The position numbers and the translations under genes are program-made. From Xenorhabdus bovienii SS-2004 (GTDB lineage: Bacteria > Pseudomonadota > Gammaproteobacteria > Enterobacterales > Enterobacteriaceae): a stretch of DNA of 64,000 nucleotides. Shown here in pieces: positions 1-9,008 of this stretch. Within the stretch, counting starts at the first letter, position 1; each line of letters begins with the position of its first letter. The stretch covers positions 2,728,001 through 2,792,000 of the forward strand of contig NC_013892.1 in assembly GCF_000027225.1 (NCBI RefSeq). The letters are read 5' to 3'. The notes beneath the pieces were generated by a model, which ran no database searches, had not been told where the DNA came from, and saw only the letters and a program-made list of their open reading frames with translations.

Positions 1-427
1 CCATAATAAACAACCATTTGGCAATCAGAATACAACCACCACAAAGCAATCTCAATACAATACACTTATAAAAAACGTGCTTTAATCAGAAGTTCCCTTA
101 CTACAAGAATACCAAATGTATCACTCACTTTGCCTCCCTTCCATATACTGTCATGTACCTTATGTAGCAATAACTCTATTTATTAAAAATAATAAAATAA
201 TTACAAAATTTAATATTGAAATTTCTCAGATTTACGAAAACATATAGTAATATTCTTCTTCAAATGAGATTATTAAATTTTAATACTGTGATAGTTGGAA
301 AAAACCATCATGGCATATTAAAATTTTCAATTGTTATTTTTACAGTAGAAACAACAACGATAAGTTAATAAGATGTTAATGTTCCACTATCTGGCCATCA
401 GATAATCTGCTAGTGAGGTTATAATTG
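1..427. other. AT-rich stretch without a recognisable gene
   Basis: No open frame of credible length or composition is seen here. The DNA is strongly AT-rich with many A/T runs, typical of accessory regions between genes in this genome. It runs directly into the integrase-arm remnant that follows, so it may belong to the same decayed element. Confidence 0.5.
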
Positions 428-619
428 ATGTTAGAGCGAAAAAGAAAAAACCCCGCAGACAACATTTTGCCTAAACGGGTTTATAGAGGAAAATCAAAAT
501 ACGAGTATCACCCAGCAACAGGCGGTTCGATCTCTATCTGTTGTTTAAGTTCACCAGTATCCGTTGTTTGGAAAGAATACAACAAGGTTGTAGAAAAAAT
601 TGAAAAAAACAGCACGTAG
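428..619 (+). pseudogene. Phage integrase N-terminal arm-domain remnant
   Basis: A 63-residue product with the pattern LPKRVYRGKSKYEYHPATGG followed by a short hydrophobic patch and VVWKEYNKVVE. The same order (PPRVFRGRSAYEF, then VVWNHYEQLV) forms the first 45 residues of the tyrosine integrase at 31653-32633, so this is the DNA arm-binding N-terminus of a related integrase. The core-binding and catalytic domains are absent; the frame stops and is followed within 30 bp by a hairpin terminator. A TTG lies just upstream of the ATG at 428 in the same frame, but the ATG is the more natural start. It is probably a leftover of an excised or decayed element; expression as a small DNA-binding protein cannot be excluded. 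Confidence 0.6.
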
Positions 620-647
620 AGTTTGATATATGTTGAGATTAATAAAG

Positions 648-672
648 CGGGAGTTTCCACTCCCGTTGATTT
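648..672 (+). terminator. Rho-independent terminator
   Basis: A 7-bp GC-rich stem (CGGGAGT/ACTCCCG) with a 4-base loop is followed by TTGATTTTTT. It sits just after the integrase-arm remnant on the same strand, as expected for its transcription end. Confidence 0.7.
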
Positions 673-1043
673 TTTGGCTTTCAATTAATTTCATTCATAC
701 TTTCAAACAAAAAATAACCAATGTGTAACGAATTGTTGGATATTTCTCAAGAATGATATATCTCAATTAGAATAAAATTCAGCATCCATATCAAAAAAAA
801 CCATATTACGAAATATTTTCTTGTTATTTATAGTCAATAACCACACTTTTAATATTAAAATAATAATAAAATTTACTAATAATCCGCACTGAAATCACAT
901 TTTCTTACTTATAGGCTATCAACCTAACCCAATTGACAACTTCATCCGGCCAGTAAGCATCTCAGCTTTTGAAATCCATGCTACGATATAAATTTAATAC
1001 CACCCACACGTTGAAACAAACAATAGCCAATGGAGTATTGCTT
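673..1043. other. AT-rich intergenic region upstream of the PliI-like gene
   Basis: About 370 bp of AT-rich DNA with no supportable frame. The promoter of the downstream lysozyme-inhibitor gene should be here, but no unambiguous -35/-10 pair could be chosen by eye. Confidence 0.4.
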
Positions 1044-1526
1044 ATGTATTTGTGTAAAATACTAAAAATTGCTGTTATCCCTGCTCTACTCGTTCTATCA
1101 CTATCAACCCCGGCTCTCGCAAAAGACGCAGCATTGATTAATTTACCTGATAAGAGATTTGCCGTCATATCCGTTAGCGATCTGGAAAGTAGATCAATCG
1201 GCAGCTACTCTATCGCTGTTTTCAAAGATCGGGATCTGACGGAATTCGAAACCGGAGCTGTTTTTTCCCGTGATGGTTCGGTGTTCGAAGATAACAATAA
1301 GCCAAGAGTGACATTTGCAGATATTAACGGTGATGGCGTCAAAGAGTTGATTGTGTACAAACTTACGGCAGGCTCTGGGAATTATCTTGAAGTTGATGCA
1401 CTCAAGATAACAGATAAAAATGTCAGATTCCTCGCCCGAATCAATACAGATAGTAAACATGACCCAATTCAGTTACTCCGCATCCTGTGTAAAAAAGGCC
1501 AGTGCACAGGTCAGCTACACCATTAA
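1044..1526 (+). CDS. PliI-like periplasmic inhibitor of I-type lysozyme
   Basis: The 160-residue product begins with a signal peptide (charged start, hydrophobic core IAVIPALLVLSLS, cleavage after TPALA). The mature part carries the pattern of the PliI family, which binds invertebrate-type lysozymes in the periplasm: SRSIGSYSIAVF, then GAVFSRDGSV, then DINGDGVKELIV followed by GSGNYLEVDA. The SGxxxxVDA loop is the one that enters the lysozyme active site in known PliI proteins. Two cysteines near the C-terminus (LCKKGQC) could form a disulfide. A longer frame opens at 969, but the ATG at 1044 has GGAG nine bases upstream and starts the signal peptide directly. I-type lysozymes are invertebrate defence enzymes, which fits an insect-associated host. 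Family call from motifs only. Confidence 0.75.
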   Translation: MYLCKILKIAVIPALLVLSLSTPALAKDAALINLPDKRFAVISVSDLESRSIGSYSIAVFKDRDLTEFETGAVFSRDGSVFEDNNKPRVTFADINGDGVKELIVYKLTAGSGNYLEVDALKITDKNVRFLARINTDSKHDPIQLLRILCKKGQCTGQLHH

Positions 1527-1636
1527 TCACATAACCAAGGCACCCAGTTTTCCACCGGAATTCGGGGCAAGCCATGAATAATGTACTATTGTTAATGTTG
1601 TCACCACTACCCCGGTCTAGTCGATAAGAGGAAACT

Positions 1637-2008
1637 ATGAAACGTCTTTTACTACCACTTTTCCTTGTCCCATTCTTCTCTTATGCCGCACATATGAATG
1701 CAGATAAAACAGCGGAAACCTATTGTGATTTATTTGGAAAAGCCTCTGTAGAAGCATTCAAAACTAATGCTTCACCAGATGCTATAGCTCAAAAAACCTT
1801 TAATGAGTTGAACAAGAAGGGATTCGATCTTAAGGAAATCCATAGCAACAAGGATGAACTGATTTCCTCTGTCAAACAAACAGTCATAGAAGTCAGAAAG
1901 AATAAACAGGTATTTCCGAGCCATAAACATTTTGACGAATCATTAGATAAGTCCGTCAAGACCTGCAAGGCTCAAATAAAAGATACCTTATCTCAAAGTA
2001 CTCAATAA
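1637..2008 (+). CDS. Small secreted protein of unknown function
   Basis: A 123-residue protein with a clear signal peptide (MKRLLLPLFLVPFFSYA, cleavage near SYA-AHM). The mature part is charged and probably helical, with two cysteines (TYCDLFG near residue 30 and KTCKAQ near residue 110) that may pair in the periplasm. The ribosome-binding site AGAGGAAACT precedes the ATG. It lies 110 bp after the PliI-like gene on the same strand and is followed by a strong terminator, so it may be co-transcribed with it. I do not recognise the family. Confidence 0.65.
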   Translation: MKRLLLPLFLVPFFSYAAHMNADKTAETYCDLFGKASVEAFKTNASPDAIAQKTFNELNKKGFDLKEIHSNKDELISSVKQTVIEVRKNKQVFPSHKHFDESLDKSVKTCKAQIKDTLSQSTQ

Positions 2009-2015
2009 TCGCGTC

Positions 2016-2050
2016 TAGAGCGACGGACACCCTTCGTCGCTCTATTTATC
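2016..2050 (+). terminator. Rho-independent terminator
   Basis: A perfect 10-bp stem (TAGAGCGACG/CGTCGCTCTA) with a 9-base loop is followed by TTTAT. It lies between the convergent secreted-protein gene and prfH and may serve both strands. Confidence 0.75.
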
Positions 2051-2051
2051 A

Positions 2052-2669
2052 TCAAATTTGCGGACTAAACTGCATACCTGCAAAGGTACGTACAGGATTA
2101 CCCCTTTCTATTTGATTGTGAAACAAACGTCGTTCAGCCTTAAGTTGGGCCTGATGCATATCCTGTTGCTGCTGTAGCCGATGCTCCAATAACAAACAGG
2201 CAAGCCGCCGATTAGCATGTTGGCTGCGCTCTGACTGTACCTTGACACTAATTCCACTAGCAATATGCACTGCCCGAATTGCTGATTCTGTTTTGTTGAC
2301 ATGTTGCCCACCAGGACCTGAGGCTCTCAATGTTTCAAAACGTATTTCACTTTCCATTATTTGCTGTAAAGGCTTAAACTGCGCCACACCAATAAACCAG
2401 TTTTTACGGCCGTCTCCTTTTCGCCACGGGCTTGCACAAATCCATTTGATGGTTCCGTCCCAGCGCTCAAAAAACTGCTGTTCATTTTCGCCCTGAATAG
2501 CAACCATCACAGAACGTAATGTACGAGAACGCCTCCCTGACTCTTTCTCCAATATATTGACCATAATACCTAATTCGTCGGCTTCATCGATCAACCGTTC
2601 CAAAGCCTTTCTGACGGCCAGCGCACATTCATCTGGCCCCTGAGCAGCGGAAATCTGCAACAATATCAT
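2052..2669 (-). CDS. prfH: Peptide chain release factor-like protein PrfH
   Basis: A 205-residue class-I release-factor homologue lacking the codon-recognition domain. The peptidyl-tRNA hydrolysis motif is [12 protein letters not shown] near residues 115-126, with GGQ intact, followed by a basic C-terminal helical tail. In the known PrfH/RtcB2 module, PrfH releases nascent chains from ribosomes whose 16S decoding centre has been cut, so that the partner ligase RtcB can reseal the rRNA. Its ATG overlaps the TGA of the upstream rtcB fragment by four bases (ATGA), the usual translational coupling of the pair. Here rtcB is broken, so PrfH may be an orphan or poorly expressed. Confidence 0.93.
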   Translation of the reverse strand: MILLQISAAQGPDECALAVRKALERLIDEADELGIMVNILEKESGRRSRTLRSVMVAIQGENEQQFFERWDGTIKWICASPWRKGDGRKNWFIGVAQFKPLQQIMESEIRFETLRASGPGGQHVNKTESAIRAVHIASGISVKVQSERSQHANRRLACLLLEHRLQQQQDMHQAQLKAERRLFHNQIERGNPVRTFAGMQFSPQI

Positions 2670-2968
2670 TCCTTGTTACCCCGCGTTTTATATGTCAGAA
2701 CCGGCTTAAGCCGCGCTATCAATTTCACCAGCCCCGATTGCAGCATAGCATCCATCACGCCGCCTATAGGTTTATAAGCCTCTGGAGCTTCCTGAAAAAT
2801 CAGTTGTTTATCCAGGCAAATCACACGACTGCCAAATGCTGTACGAGAGAGCTGTTCTGCATTGTAACGCCCGGTTAAACGTGCTTTACACTCACCACGC
2901 ATCCATTTCCGCCCCGCACCATGTGCAAGAGAAAAGAGACTGCGATCACTGGCCAGTGGCTGAACCAA
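2666..2968 (-). pseudogene. rtcB: C-terminal fragment of RtcB-type RNA ligase
   Basis: About 100 residues matching the C-terminal end of RtcB-family RNA ligases: SLFSLAHGAGRKWMRGECK contains the HGAGR site that takes the guanylate, followed by the conserved EAPEAYKPIGGVMDAM segment. Full-length RtcB proteins are about 370-410 residues; the N-terminal metal-binding portion is missing. Reading upstream, the frame reaches a TAA near 2994, and an IS630 copy begins at 3035. Truncation therefore happened at or before the IS insertion. The fragment is still coupled to prfH by an ATGA overlap. It cannot act as a ligase. Confidence 0.85.
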
Positions 2969-3034
2969 ATAGCTGGTAGTGACATATTTATATTATTACA
3001 AACAGATATAGCCATCTGTTTTCATAGATGACTA

Positions 3035-4137
3035 TACCCGTCGTCATTGAAGATGCTTGATTTTTCATTTGTATCAGATCATGATTGCGCCCATGAAAAT
3101 TAATCTAACAGATGCCCAAAAAGACGCCCTCGAATTGATGCATGATACGACTCGCGATGGACGAGTACGTGACCGCATCAAGGCCGTGCTTTTGGCCTCA
3201 GAAGGCTGGACTGCCCAGATGATTGCTCAGGCTTTGCGGATCCATGAAAGTACGGTGAGCCGCCATCTGAAAGATTACTTCTCTGAGGAAAAACTCGCCC
3301 CTGAAAATGGGGGCTCTGAAAGCCGTTTGTCTGCCGAACAAACAACAGAATTAGTTGAGTATCTGATGGCAAATTTGATGCACACTACCGCACAAATTGT
3401 GGCCTATGTTCGGGCACGATGGCAGGTGACTTTCACTGTCGCAGGAATGACGAAATGGCTTCACCGTCAAGGTTTCAGCTACAAGAAGCCAATGGGTGCT
3501 CCGCATAAATTTGATGCGGATAAACAGCAACAGTTTATTGAAACCTACAACGCGCTGAAAGAAGAATGTGGCCAGAATGCGCCTATTTTATTTATTGATG
3601 CGGTTCACCCGACCCTGTCCACAAAATTAAGTTATGGCTGGATGAAGAGCGGGCGGAAGCACGTCAAAGTGGTTGAAACCACAGGCAGTCGTACTCGACT
3701 CAACATCATGGGTGCCCTTAATTTACAACGGATTGAAGAGACTATTGTTCGTGAATATCCGACGATTAACGCGAAAAATGTCGTCCTTTTTTTCGGCTCA
3801 ATCCGGGAAACCTATCCACTTTCGCAAAAAATCCACATTATTCTGGATGGTGCGGGTTATCACCGTTCCGGAGTCGTCCAATTTTTTGCCGAGGTTTTGA
3901 ATATTGAGTTGCACTACCTGCCGCCTTACAGCCCTAATCTCAACCCGATTGAGCGATTATGGAAGTATGTGAATGAGCAGGTACGAAACAATGTCTATTT
4001 TCCGGATACCAAAACATTCCGTGAAACGCTGCGCCACTTTTTTCATGTCACATTGCCAGAAAAAGCGAAAGAACTCACCACTCGGTTGACTGATAACTTC
4101 CAGATTTTAAAACCCGCATCTTCAAGTTAATTGCGTA
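3035..4137 (+). mobile_element. IS630-family insertion sequence, copy 1
   Basis: A 1103-bp element starting TACCCGTCGTCATTGAAGA and ending with the imperfect complement; the outer TAC and an inner TTGAAGATGC are shared between the ends. It is flanked by TA on both sides (3033-3034 and 4138-4139), the target duplication expected of IS630. Sequence-identical copies, as far as checked by reading, lie at 11404-12506 and 34098-35200. This copy separates the rtcB fragment from the ankyrin gene. Confidence 0.93.
3081..4130 (+). CDS. IS630-family transposase, copy 1
   Basis: A 349-residue transposase. The N-terminal helix-turn-helix region (residues about 30-65, with AQALRIHESTVSRHLKDYF) is followed by an RNase-H-like DDE catalytic domain: LFIDAVHP supplies the first Asp, HIILDGAGYH the second, and NLNPIERLWKY the Glu, with 34 residues between the last two (DD34E, the IS630/Tc1 pattern). 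A TTG at 3057 opens the same frame, but the ATG at 3081 is preferred. The frame is intact, so the element is probably active or recently active. Confidence 0.92.
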   Translation: MIAPMKINLTDAQKDALELMHDTTRDGRVRDRIKAVLLASEGWTAQMIAQALRIHESTVSRHLKDYFSEEKLAPENGGSESRLSAEQTTELVEYLMANLMHTTAQIVAYVRARWQVTFTVAGMTKWLHRQGFSYKKPMGAPHKFDADKQQQFIETYNALKEECGQNAPILFIDAVHPTLSTKLSYGWMKSGRKHVKVVETTGSRTRLNIMGALNLQRIEETIVREYPTINAKNVVLFFGSIRETYPLSQKIHIILDGAGYHRSGVVQFFAEVLNIELHYLPPYSPNLNPIERLWKYVNEQVRNNVYFPDTKTFRETLRHFFHVTLPEKAKELTTRLTDNFQILKPASSS

Positions 4138-4199
4138 TATATCTATAGTGATTACAAGTGAATTCGACTTTAATAATTATTTAATTATATCTTACAAAA

Positions 4200-4937
4200 T
4201 TAATTACATGATGGATTATGTGTTTTGTGATTTAACGCCCCGTGCTTAATGAGTAATTTTTGCATTTCTTCTAAATTACGCTCACAGGCATAGGTTAATG
4301 CGCTTTGATCATAAGAATACATACTTTTATCATCCGTTATCGTAAATAGATTCAGATTCGCACCCTGCTCAACCAGGTATTTTACTGTCTCAATTCTATT
4401 ATTGCTTGCTGCGATCATTACCGGTGTTTCGCCGTCATCCTCAATAGTTTGATCATTTAAATCAAGTTCATGTTTCATTAGGTTATGTATTTTCTTCACT
4501 ATGTTGGTATTTTTACCTAAAATTGCCGATTTTAAGGTATGATGAACATCTCTTGTGTCTGTCGCCCACAAATTAGCTTTCTTTGATATTAAATAATCCA
4601 CTATATCTTCATAACCAATAAAGGCAGCCCAACCCAGTGCGGTTTGATTTAAGCTACCGGTATCTTTGGCTTCAATATCCTGACCACTCTCAACCATTTT
4701 TTTGACGGTTTCAAAATCACCTTGCTTAATAGCATCAAACCACTTGCTGTTTTCTCCGGTAGAAGGCTCTTCATAAAAAACTCTATACGATAACCTTTCT
4801 GGGTTAGCCAGATCGACCATCTCCACATAATCCAGCCTGAATTTCTTGTACTTATCCGGATTATTCTCATTTAATACTTGAGCATTAACATTAATCGAAG
4901 TAAATAGTAACGTAAAAATCATTATTATCTTTTTCAT
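4200..4937 (-). CDS. Secreted ankyrin-repeat protein
   Basis: A 245-residue protein with a signal peptide (MKKIIMIFTLLFTSINVNA). From about residue 65 it carries four ankyrin-type repeats: WFDAIKQGDFETVKKMVESG, QTALGWAAFIGYEDIVDYLI, then a more divergent repeat, and TPVMIAASNNRIETVKYLVE, ending in SALTYACERNLEEMQKLLIK. Such small periplasmic ankyrin proteins bind a partner protein; some serve as immunity or accessory proteins, but nothing nearby identifies the partner. Good ribosome-binding site (GAGGAAATT) before the ATG. The gene ends 60 bp from IS630 copy 1. Function unknown. Confidence 0.8.
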   Translation of the reverse strand: MKKIIMIFTLLFTSINVNAQVLNENNPDKYKKFRLDYVEMVDLANPERLSYRVFYEEPSTGENSKWFDAIKQGDFETVKKMVESGQDIEAKDTGSLNQTALGWAAFIGYEDIVDYLISKKANLWATDTRDVHHTLKSAILGKNTNIVKKIHNLMKHELDLNDQTIEDDGETPVMIAASNNRIETVKYLVEQGANLNLFTITDDKSMYSYDQSALTYACERNLEEMQKLLIKHGALNHKTHNPSCN

Positions 4938-5157
4938 AATTTCCTCATTATTTAACCTAATTTCACGTTTAAAAGAGTAAAGTACAACAATAAAAATATA
5001 TTATTTTTTCTACTGTTATTCCTTATTATCGTTGAGTTACAATTCTTTAATATCTTACACTACTGATTAATCTTATCAATCGTTACCATGATGGACTGTG
5101 GTGAGTGACTCTGATATATTCATGACATCTACAATGGTATTTCATAATGGAGTATGT

Positions 5158-5373
5158 ATGGCGGAATCAGTAAAATTCATAAGTTCAATTTTTTGTGATT
5201 ATATTTTTTTATTTTGTTTCTTTTGGTGCATTTCTGTTCCTGTAGGACTGATTTTTACAGCTATGGCATGTGTATTCAAAAAAGCAACCTACAGAATTTC
5301 ATGTTCAATATTGGCTATATTATTTTTATTTCCATTAATATTCACGCTTATGTATATTGCACTATCTAAATAA
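5158..5373 (+). CDS. Small two-helix membrane protein
   Basis: A 71-residue product with two long hydrophobic segments (roughly residues 14-36 and 46-68) separated by a short basic loop (FKKATYR), so a hairpin inner-membrane protein is predicted. The frame is open from a GTG at 5098, but the ATG at 5158 has GGAG five bases upstream. I do not recognise the family. It lies alone, divergent from the ankyrin gene. Confidence 0.5.
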   Translation: MAESVKFISSIFCDYIFLFCFFWCISVPVGLIFTAMACVFKKATYRISCSILAILFLFPLIFTLMYIALSK

Positions 5374-5401
5374 GTCATTAAATTAAATACCAGCCTCGCA
5401 A

Positions 5402-5596
5402 ATGAGGGTGTTATTACCGGAACAACAGAAAAATATTATGGCACATAACGAATTTCTTGAGAGTTTTATTGATGTAAACACTCCCATTGTATTTCCTGTA
5501 AACATGAAAAATAAAGATGGGATGACCGAATGTCAGTTCCCAGATGTGGTCATAATGAAAGCATGGGGATTCTATTATTTTCAGAAACCCCATTGA
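5402..5596 (+). CDS. Hypothetical short protein, doubtful
   Basis: A 64-residue open frame with a mixed, soluble-looking composition. No convincing ribosome-binding site precedes the first ATG; a second in-frame ATG lies at 5438. It starts 28 bp after the small membrane protein and could be its second cistron, or the start of a truncated gene. No family recognised. Confidence 0.25.
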   Translation: MRVLLPEQQKNIMAHNEFLESFIDVNTPIVFPVNMKNKDGMTECQFPDVVIMKAWGFYYFQKPH

Positions 5597-5605
5597 AAAT
5601 GGCTA

Positions 5606-6853
5606 TCAGCTAAAAAGGCTAAACACAGCAATACCAAAACTACCAAGACCGACTAATAGAACCATCAAATTAGAAAAAGAACGATAGGGTCGTAGTGGTT
5701 CAACCAAGTATGTTGATAGAGATGGTAAAACAAACAAAATAAGCGCAATCATAGGTCCAGTGATGCCTGCGATAACGTTCAGAGTATTAGGATTCCAAAT
5801 AGTAATCATTAAAGTAAGGACAAAAACGATAGCCATGCCGATCAACTTATCACGCACTTTATTTTCTTTATGATGGAGAATCTTACTCTCCAATGCTCCG
5901 ACTAATCCTCTGACCCCTTCCAATGCCCCAAAGTAAGTTCCTAAGAATGATTTTGTCATAGCAATAATAGCAACAGGGGTTGCCGTTATTGCTATCCAAT
6001 ACAAGCCTTCTTTCTGCGCGATTGCACTGAGAATGGTAATATTGTTGTCTTTGGTTGCCTGTATTTCCTGAGGTGATAACGTTAAAACACAACTAAATAC
6101 AAAAAACAAAATGACTACGCAAATTAGCGCATAAGTGGGTTTCACAATCTGTTTAATGTGATATTCCGCATCTGTTTTATAGGCTCGTTTACAGTGGTTA
6201 GAAAAAGTAGACATGATTGGGGTGTGGCTGAAAGAGAATACCATAACTGGCATTAGTAACCAAAGTGCTCTCACTGAATCCCAGTCAGTATGAATATTGC
6301 TGATAAGATGTTTAATGTTTGCACTATCCCATTGAGATACAAGCGTCACAGATAATGTCAGCAAGTAAAGAATGAGTGGAAGAACTAACACTCCCATGAA
6401 TTTCAGTGTAATTTTTTTACCCAATAAGAAAATTAAGTGTAACCCTAGAACTACCATAAACGCTATTAATGTGCGTGGAAACTGAATCTTCCAAAATTGC
6501 TGCAACAAAATGTTAACGGAATTAGTGATAGATATTGCATAAACAAAAATAATAAGCAGGAAAGTTAGTGCATAAAAAAAGTTGATGATACGAGCTATCC
6601 TGATCCCATAATATTGTTTGGTTGCACTGAGTAGTGTGGGAGAATCGGAATTGCTGGTAATGATATAACGTGCAAGACCCAGGTGGGGATAATAGGTAAA
6701 TGGGAATGCTATCAATAGCATAACCAACATAGCAAGTGGTCCGGATAGTCCTAATTGTATAGGGAGAAACAGAGTTCCTGCACCTACTGCCGTTCCGAAT
6801 AGTGCATAAAACCAAATATTGTATTCATTAATCCACTTTTGTTCCATCTTCAA
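5606..6853 (-). CDS. HAAAP/STP-family amino acid permease (SdaC-like)
   Basis: A 415-residue integral membrane protein with about 11 hydrophobic helices. The N-terminal FGTAVGAGTLFLPIQLG segment and FSFSHTPIMSTF near the middle are the signature regions of the hydroxy/aromatic amino acid permease family, which imports serine, threonine or aromatic amino acids by cation symport. The length and the HTPIMSTF region fit the serine/threonine subgroup (SdaC, YhaO) better than the aromatic subgroup. No biosynthetic partner gene is adjacent. The exact substrate cannot be read from the sequence. A second candidate start two codons in (MEQKW) makes little difference. Confidence 0.85.
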   Translation of the reverse strand: MKMEQKWINEYNIWFYALFGTAVGAGTLFLPIQLGLSGPLAMLVMLLIAFPFTYYPHLGLARYIITSNSDSPTLLSATKQYYGIRIARIINFFYALTFLLIIFVYAISITNSVNILLQQFWKIQFPRTLIAFMVVLGLHLIFLLGKKITLKFMGVLVLPLILYLLTLSVTLVSQWDSANIKHLISNIHTDWDSVRALWLLMPVMVFSFSHTPIMSTFSNHCKRAYKTDAEYHIKQIVKPTYALICVVILFFVFSCVLTLSPQEIQATKDNNITILSAIAQKEGLYWIAITATPVAIIAMTKSFLGTYFGALEGVRGLVGALESKILHHKENKVRDKLIGMAIVFVLTLMITIWNPNTLNVIAGITGPMIALILFVLPSLSTYLVEPLRPYRSFSNLMVLLVGLGSFGIAVFSLFS

Positions 6854-6891
6854 GTACGTCTCCTACTAAGTTTATAGTTTTTCATGTTTTC

Positions 6892-7128
6892 CTAAACCAG
6901 GATAAAAATAAATCTTTTCAGGAAAAACAGTGTGCCAACCACCGCCACCACACTCACTGCAAGCCATGCAATAAACCGATATTGCAGTCGGCTGTTAACA
7001 TTTTCCAGTCTGTCACAAGCTGCTTTGAATCTTTTATCCAGTGCATCAAAAGATGCTTCTGTTATCTCCAGCCGTTGCGATAGTTTTTTGCCAAACGTTT
7101 CATTGAGCTTATCAAAGCTGCTCTGCAT
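6892..7128 (-). CDS. Small coiled-coil protein with C-terminal membrane anchor
   Basis: A 78-residue product: a heptad-rich, charged N-terminal two-thirds (SFDKLNETF, SQRLEITEASFDALDKRF) predicted to form a coiled coil, then one membrane helix (FIAWLAVSVVAVVGTLFFL) and a short basic tail. It lies directly downstream of a broken MobA/MobL relaxase gene on the same strand, so it may be a plasmid or mobilisable-element accessory gene. Not recognised by name. Confidence 0.45.
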   Translation of the reverse strand: MQSSFDKLNETFGKKLSQRLEITEASFDALDKRFKAACDRLENVNSRLQYRFIAWLAVSVVAVVGTLFFLKRFIFILV

Positions 7129-7137
7129 ACCCTTGGT

Positions 7138-7690
7138 AACTTCACCCTGCGACTATTCAGGCACGTTGTGGCCTCACAGACAGTTTCGTGATGTCTGCCT
7201 TATAGAAAGTCTAAACGGGTTGTTTCAGGCTCTACAATGTTGCCAGCATCTCCCGAGACTGTTTATGCAGCAAGTCTGTCCGGCTGTCATTCTCCGGTGC
7301 ATGAAGGTGTTGCATTGCCGTAGCTTTTCATCACGAGTCTGACTGCCGGCTATGATCAGTGCCTTTGTCGTTTTCTGGATTTCTTCCACGATGCGTTTCA
7401 GGCGCAGTGCACGTTCAAAATGCGGATTGCAGATATTCTGCCAGTTCTCACGAAACTGCATCAGACGTGCTTTACGGGTTGCAATGATCCGCCCGGAATA
7501 GGCTTCTGACAGCCTCGTGTTCGGGATTTTTGGGGTTATAACGTCGGAAATACTATTCAGAGTCACTGCGAATAGCATCATTGATGCGGACAAAAAACAT
7601 CAGGTGACAGTGTAGCTGCTTCCCTCCGTCGACGGAGGTGGAAACGTGAATAGATCAACGCTTCAAACCCCATTAAGCGCGCCTTCTGCA
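7138..7690 (-). pseudogene. MobA/MobL-type relaxase remnant
   Basis: Read on the minus strand from about 7660, one frame gives VDGGKQLHCHLMF, a histidine-rich motif of HUH-type MobA/MobL relaxases, followed by INDAIRSDSE, an in-frame TAG, and YFRRYNPKNPE, which matches the family's second conserved block. After that the frame shifts; homologous-looking sequence continues in the frame open at 7225-7593. The N-terminal catalytic Tyr region is not seen. These relaxases nick plasmid or element DNA at oriT for conjugative transfer. The remnant shows that a mobilisable plasmid or element once inserted here. Confidence 0.6.
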
Positions 7691-7923
7691 TTACTGCATT
7701 TTCTGGAAGGATAACCCATTATCAGCAATACTGGAAGTTTTGTTAAATTATCAGACTGGTAGTGGGGAAAAATAGCTGTTCATGTATCAGTTTATCTTGA
7801 CGGTCGATTAGTACGGTTTTTATGACTTAATAGGCTGGATTTTAAGTAATTCTCAGTCTGCTATATGACGCAAATTATGTCATGTGTGCTCAGTGCTTAC
7901 CAAGCGCAGTACTTACAACGAGT

Positions 7924-8374
7924 TTAAGTTATTTTCATAATATATGTCATACTTAGATTCGCCTCATAAGTATTTTCATCTATCAATACATCTCTATCAT
8001 ATATTTTTTCCTCCATAAACCATTTATTTACATACTTCCATATTACACAAATATAAATATGTCCATCGCAAATTACTGTGTCAACTATATACTCTCACCT
8101 TTAAGAAAAGATTGAACCAATATTTCTTTATTATCAATACCAAATATATTTTTATTTTTCAAAACAACTTCACAAGCATCAAAAACATCCCTTTCGTGAA
8201 AATAAATGGTAACACCATCAGTTGACGCTGAACTTAATGGTTTTATTACAAATGAATACCCACTTTTACTATTAATCCAATCAATACTATTTTTGTCTGA
8301 TGATTTAATTTGACAAGCCGCTTTAATATTATTTTTATGAAGTATTTCACTCATATCATATTTATCTCGCCCTG
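7924..8374 (-). pseudogene. ATP-grasp domain ligase fragment, frameshifted
   Basis: The first part (8374 down to about 8090) reads DKYDMSEILHKNNIKAACQ, then SFVIKPLSSASTDGVTIYF and KEILVQSFLKGES, the central ATP-binding portion of ATP-grasp carboxylate-amine ligases (the lysine and Ser/Ala-rich flexible loop are visible). A one-base frameshift near 8087 is followed in the new frame by DTVICDGHIYICVIWKY, the family's next conserved strand, and continues to a TAA at 7924. Upstream the gene is cut off at 8375 by an IS5 remnant. Such ligases often make dipeptides or natural products, so this could be debris of a biosynthetic cluster. Confidence 0.65.
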
Positions 8375-8820
8375 TCCCAATAGAAGGTATTTGATATTAT
8401 AGTCAGCCTATTTTCCTACAGTTAGGGGATTTTTTCATGAATAAGAAATCAATAGCCCAATGGTTCATTTCTGATGAATTCTGACAGAAAATTGAATCCT
8501 TACTCCCTCCTCATAAAACCCATCATCCTTTGGGCTGCCATCGTCGCCGTGTCGATAATCGAGACGAGATGAATGCTATCTTTTTTGTGTTACGAACAAA
8601 CAGACCGCAATCCAATAGACCGGGGAAAACAAGGCGTAAAGCAAAGTTTGCTCACAGATGGACAGGACTTGCCATTAGCGATTGCCGTTGCGCCCGAGAA
8701 TATTCATGATATCAGATTTGTCATAACCACCCTGGTCTGTAAACCGACCAGGGTGGTTATGACACCCAACTCCATCTGGATAAAGTTTATAAGGCGGAAT
8801 GACTGTAAAAAGCAATGAAT
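8375..8820 (+). mobile_element. Internally deleted IS5-family remnant
   Basis: The left end (TCCCAATAGAAGGTATTTGA) and first coding stretch match the complete IS5 element at 10009-10885 in reverse orientation. The transposase frame has a TGA replacing the Trp codon (ISDEF-stop-QKIE versus ISDELWQKIE) and an internal deletion joining FFVLRT directly to the second half (LLTDGQDLPLAIAVAPENIHD). It ends in degenerate sequence near 8815. Nonfunctional. Confidence 0.8.
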
Positions 8821-9008
8821 AATTTCGGTGCTCTGGCTATCTGTGCCTTGTCACCAGAGGTTAACCACTCAAGGGAATGAGTAAGGGAATATTGGCTTTA
8901 GTTTCAGGTGTTGACCAATTGTTGAGCGTTATTGGATTATTGTTAGGTGGAGCTAATATTATTAAGCTTATTAATTTTTCGATAATAACGTTACATGTGG
9001 AGAATAAT

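Noticed and set aside
2108..2496. Frames antisense or out of phase within prfH
   Set aside because: Shadows of the real gene; translations show frameshifted copies of the same DNA without independent start signals.
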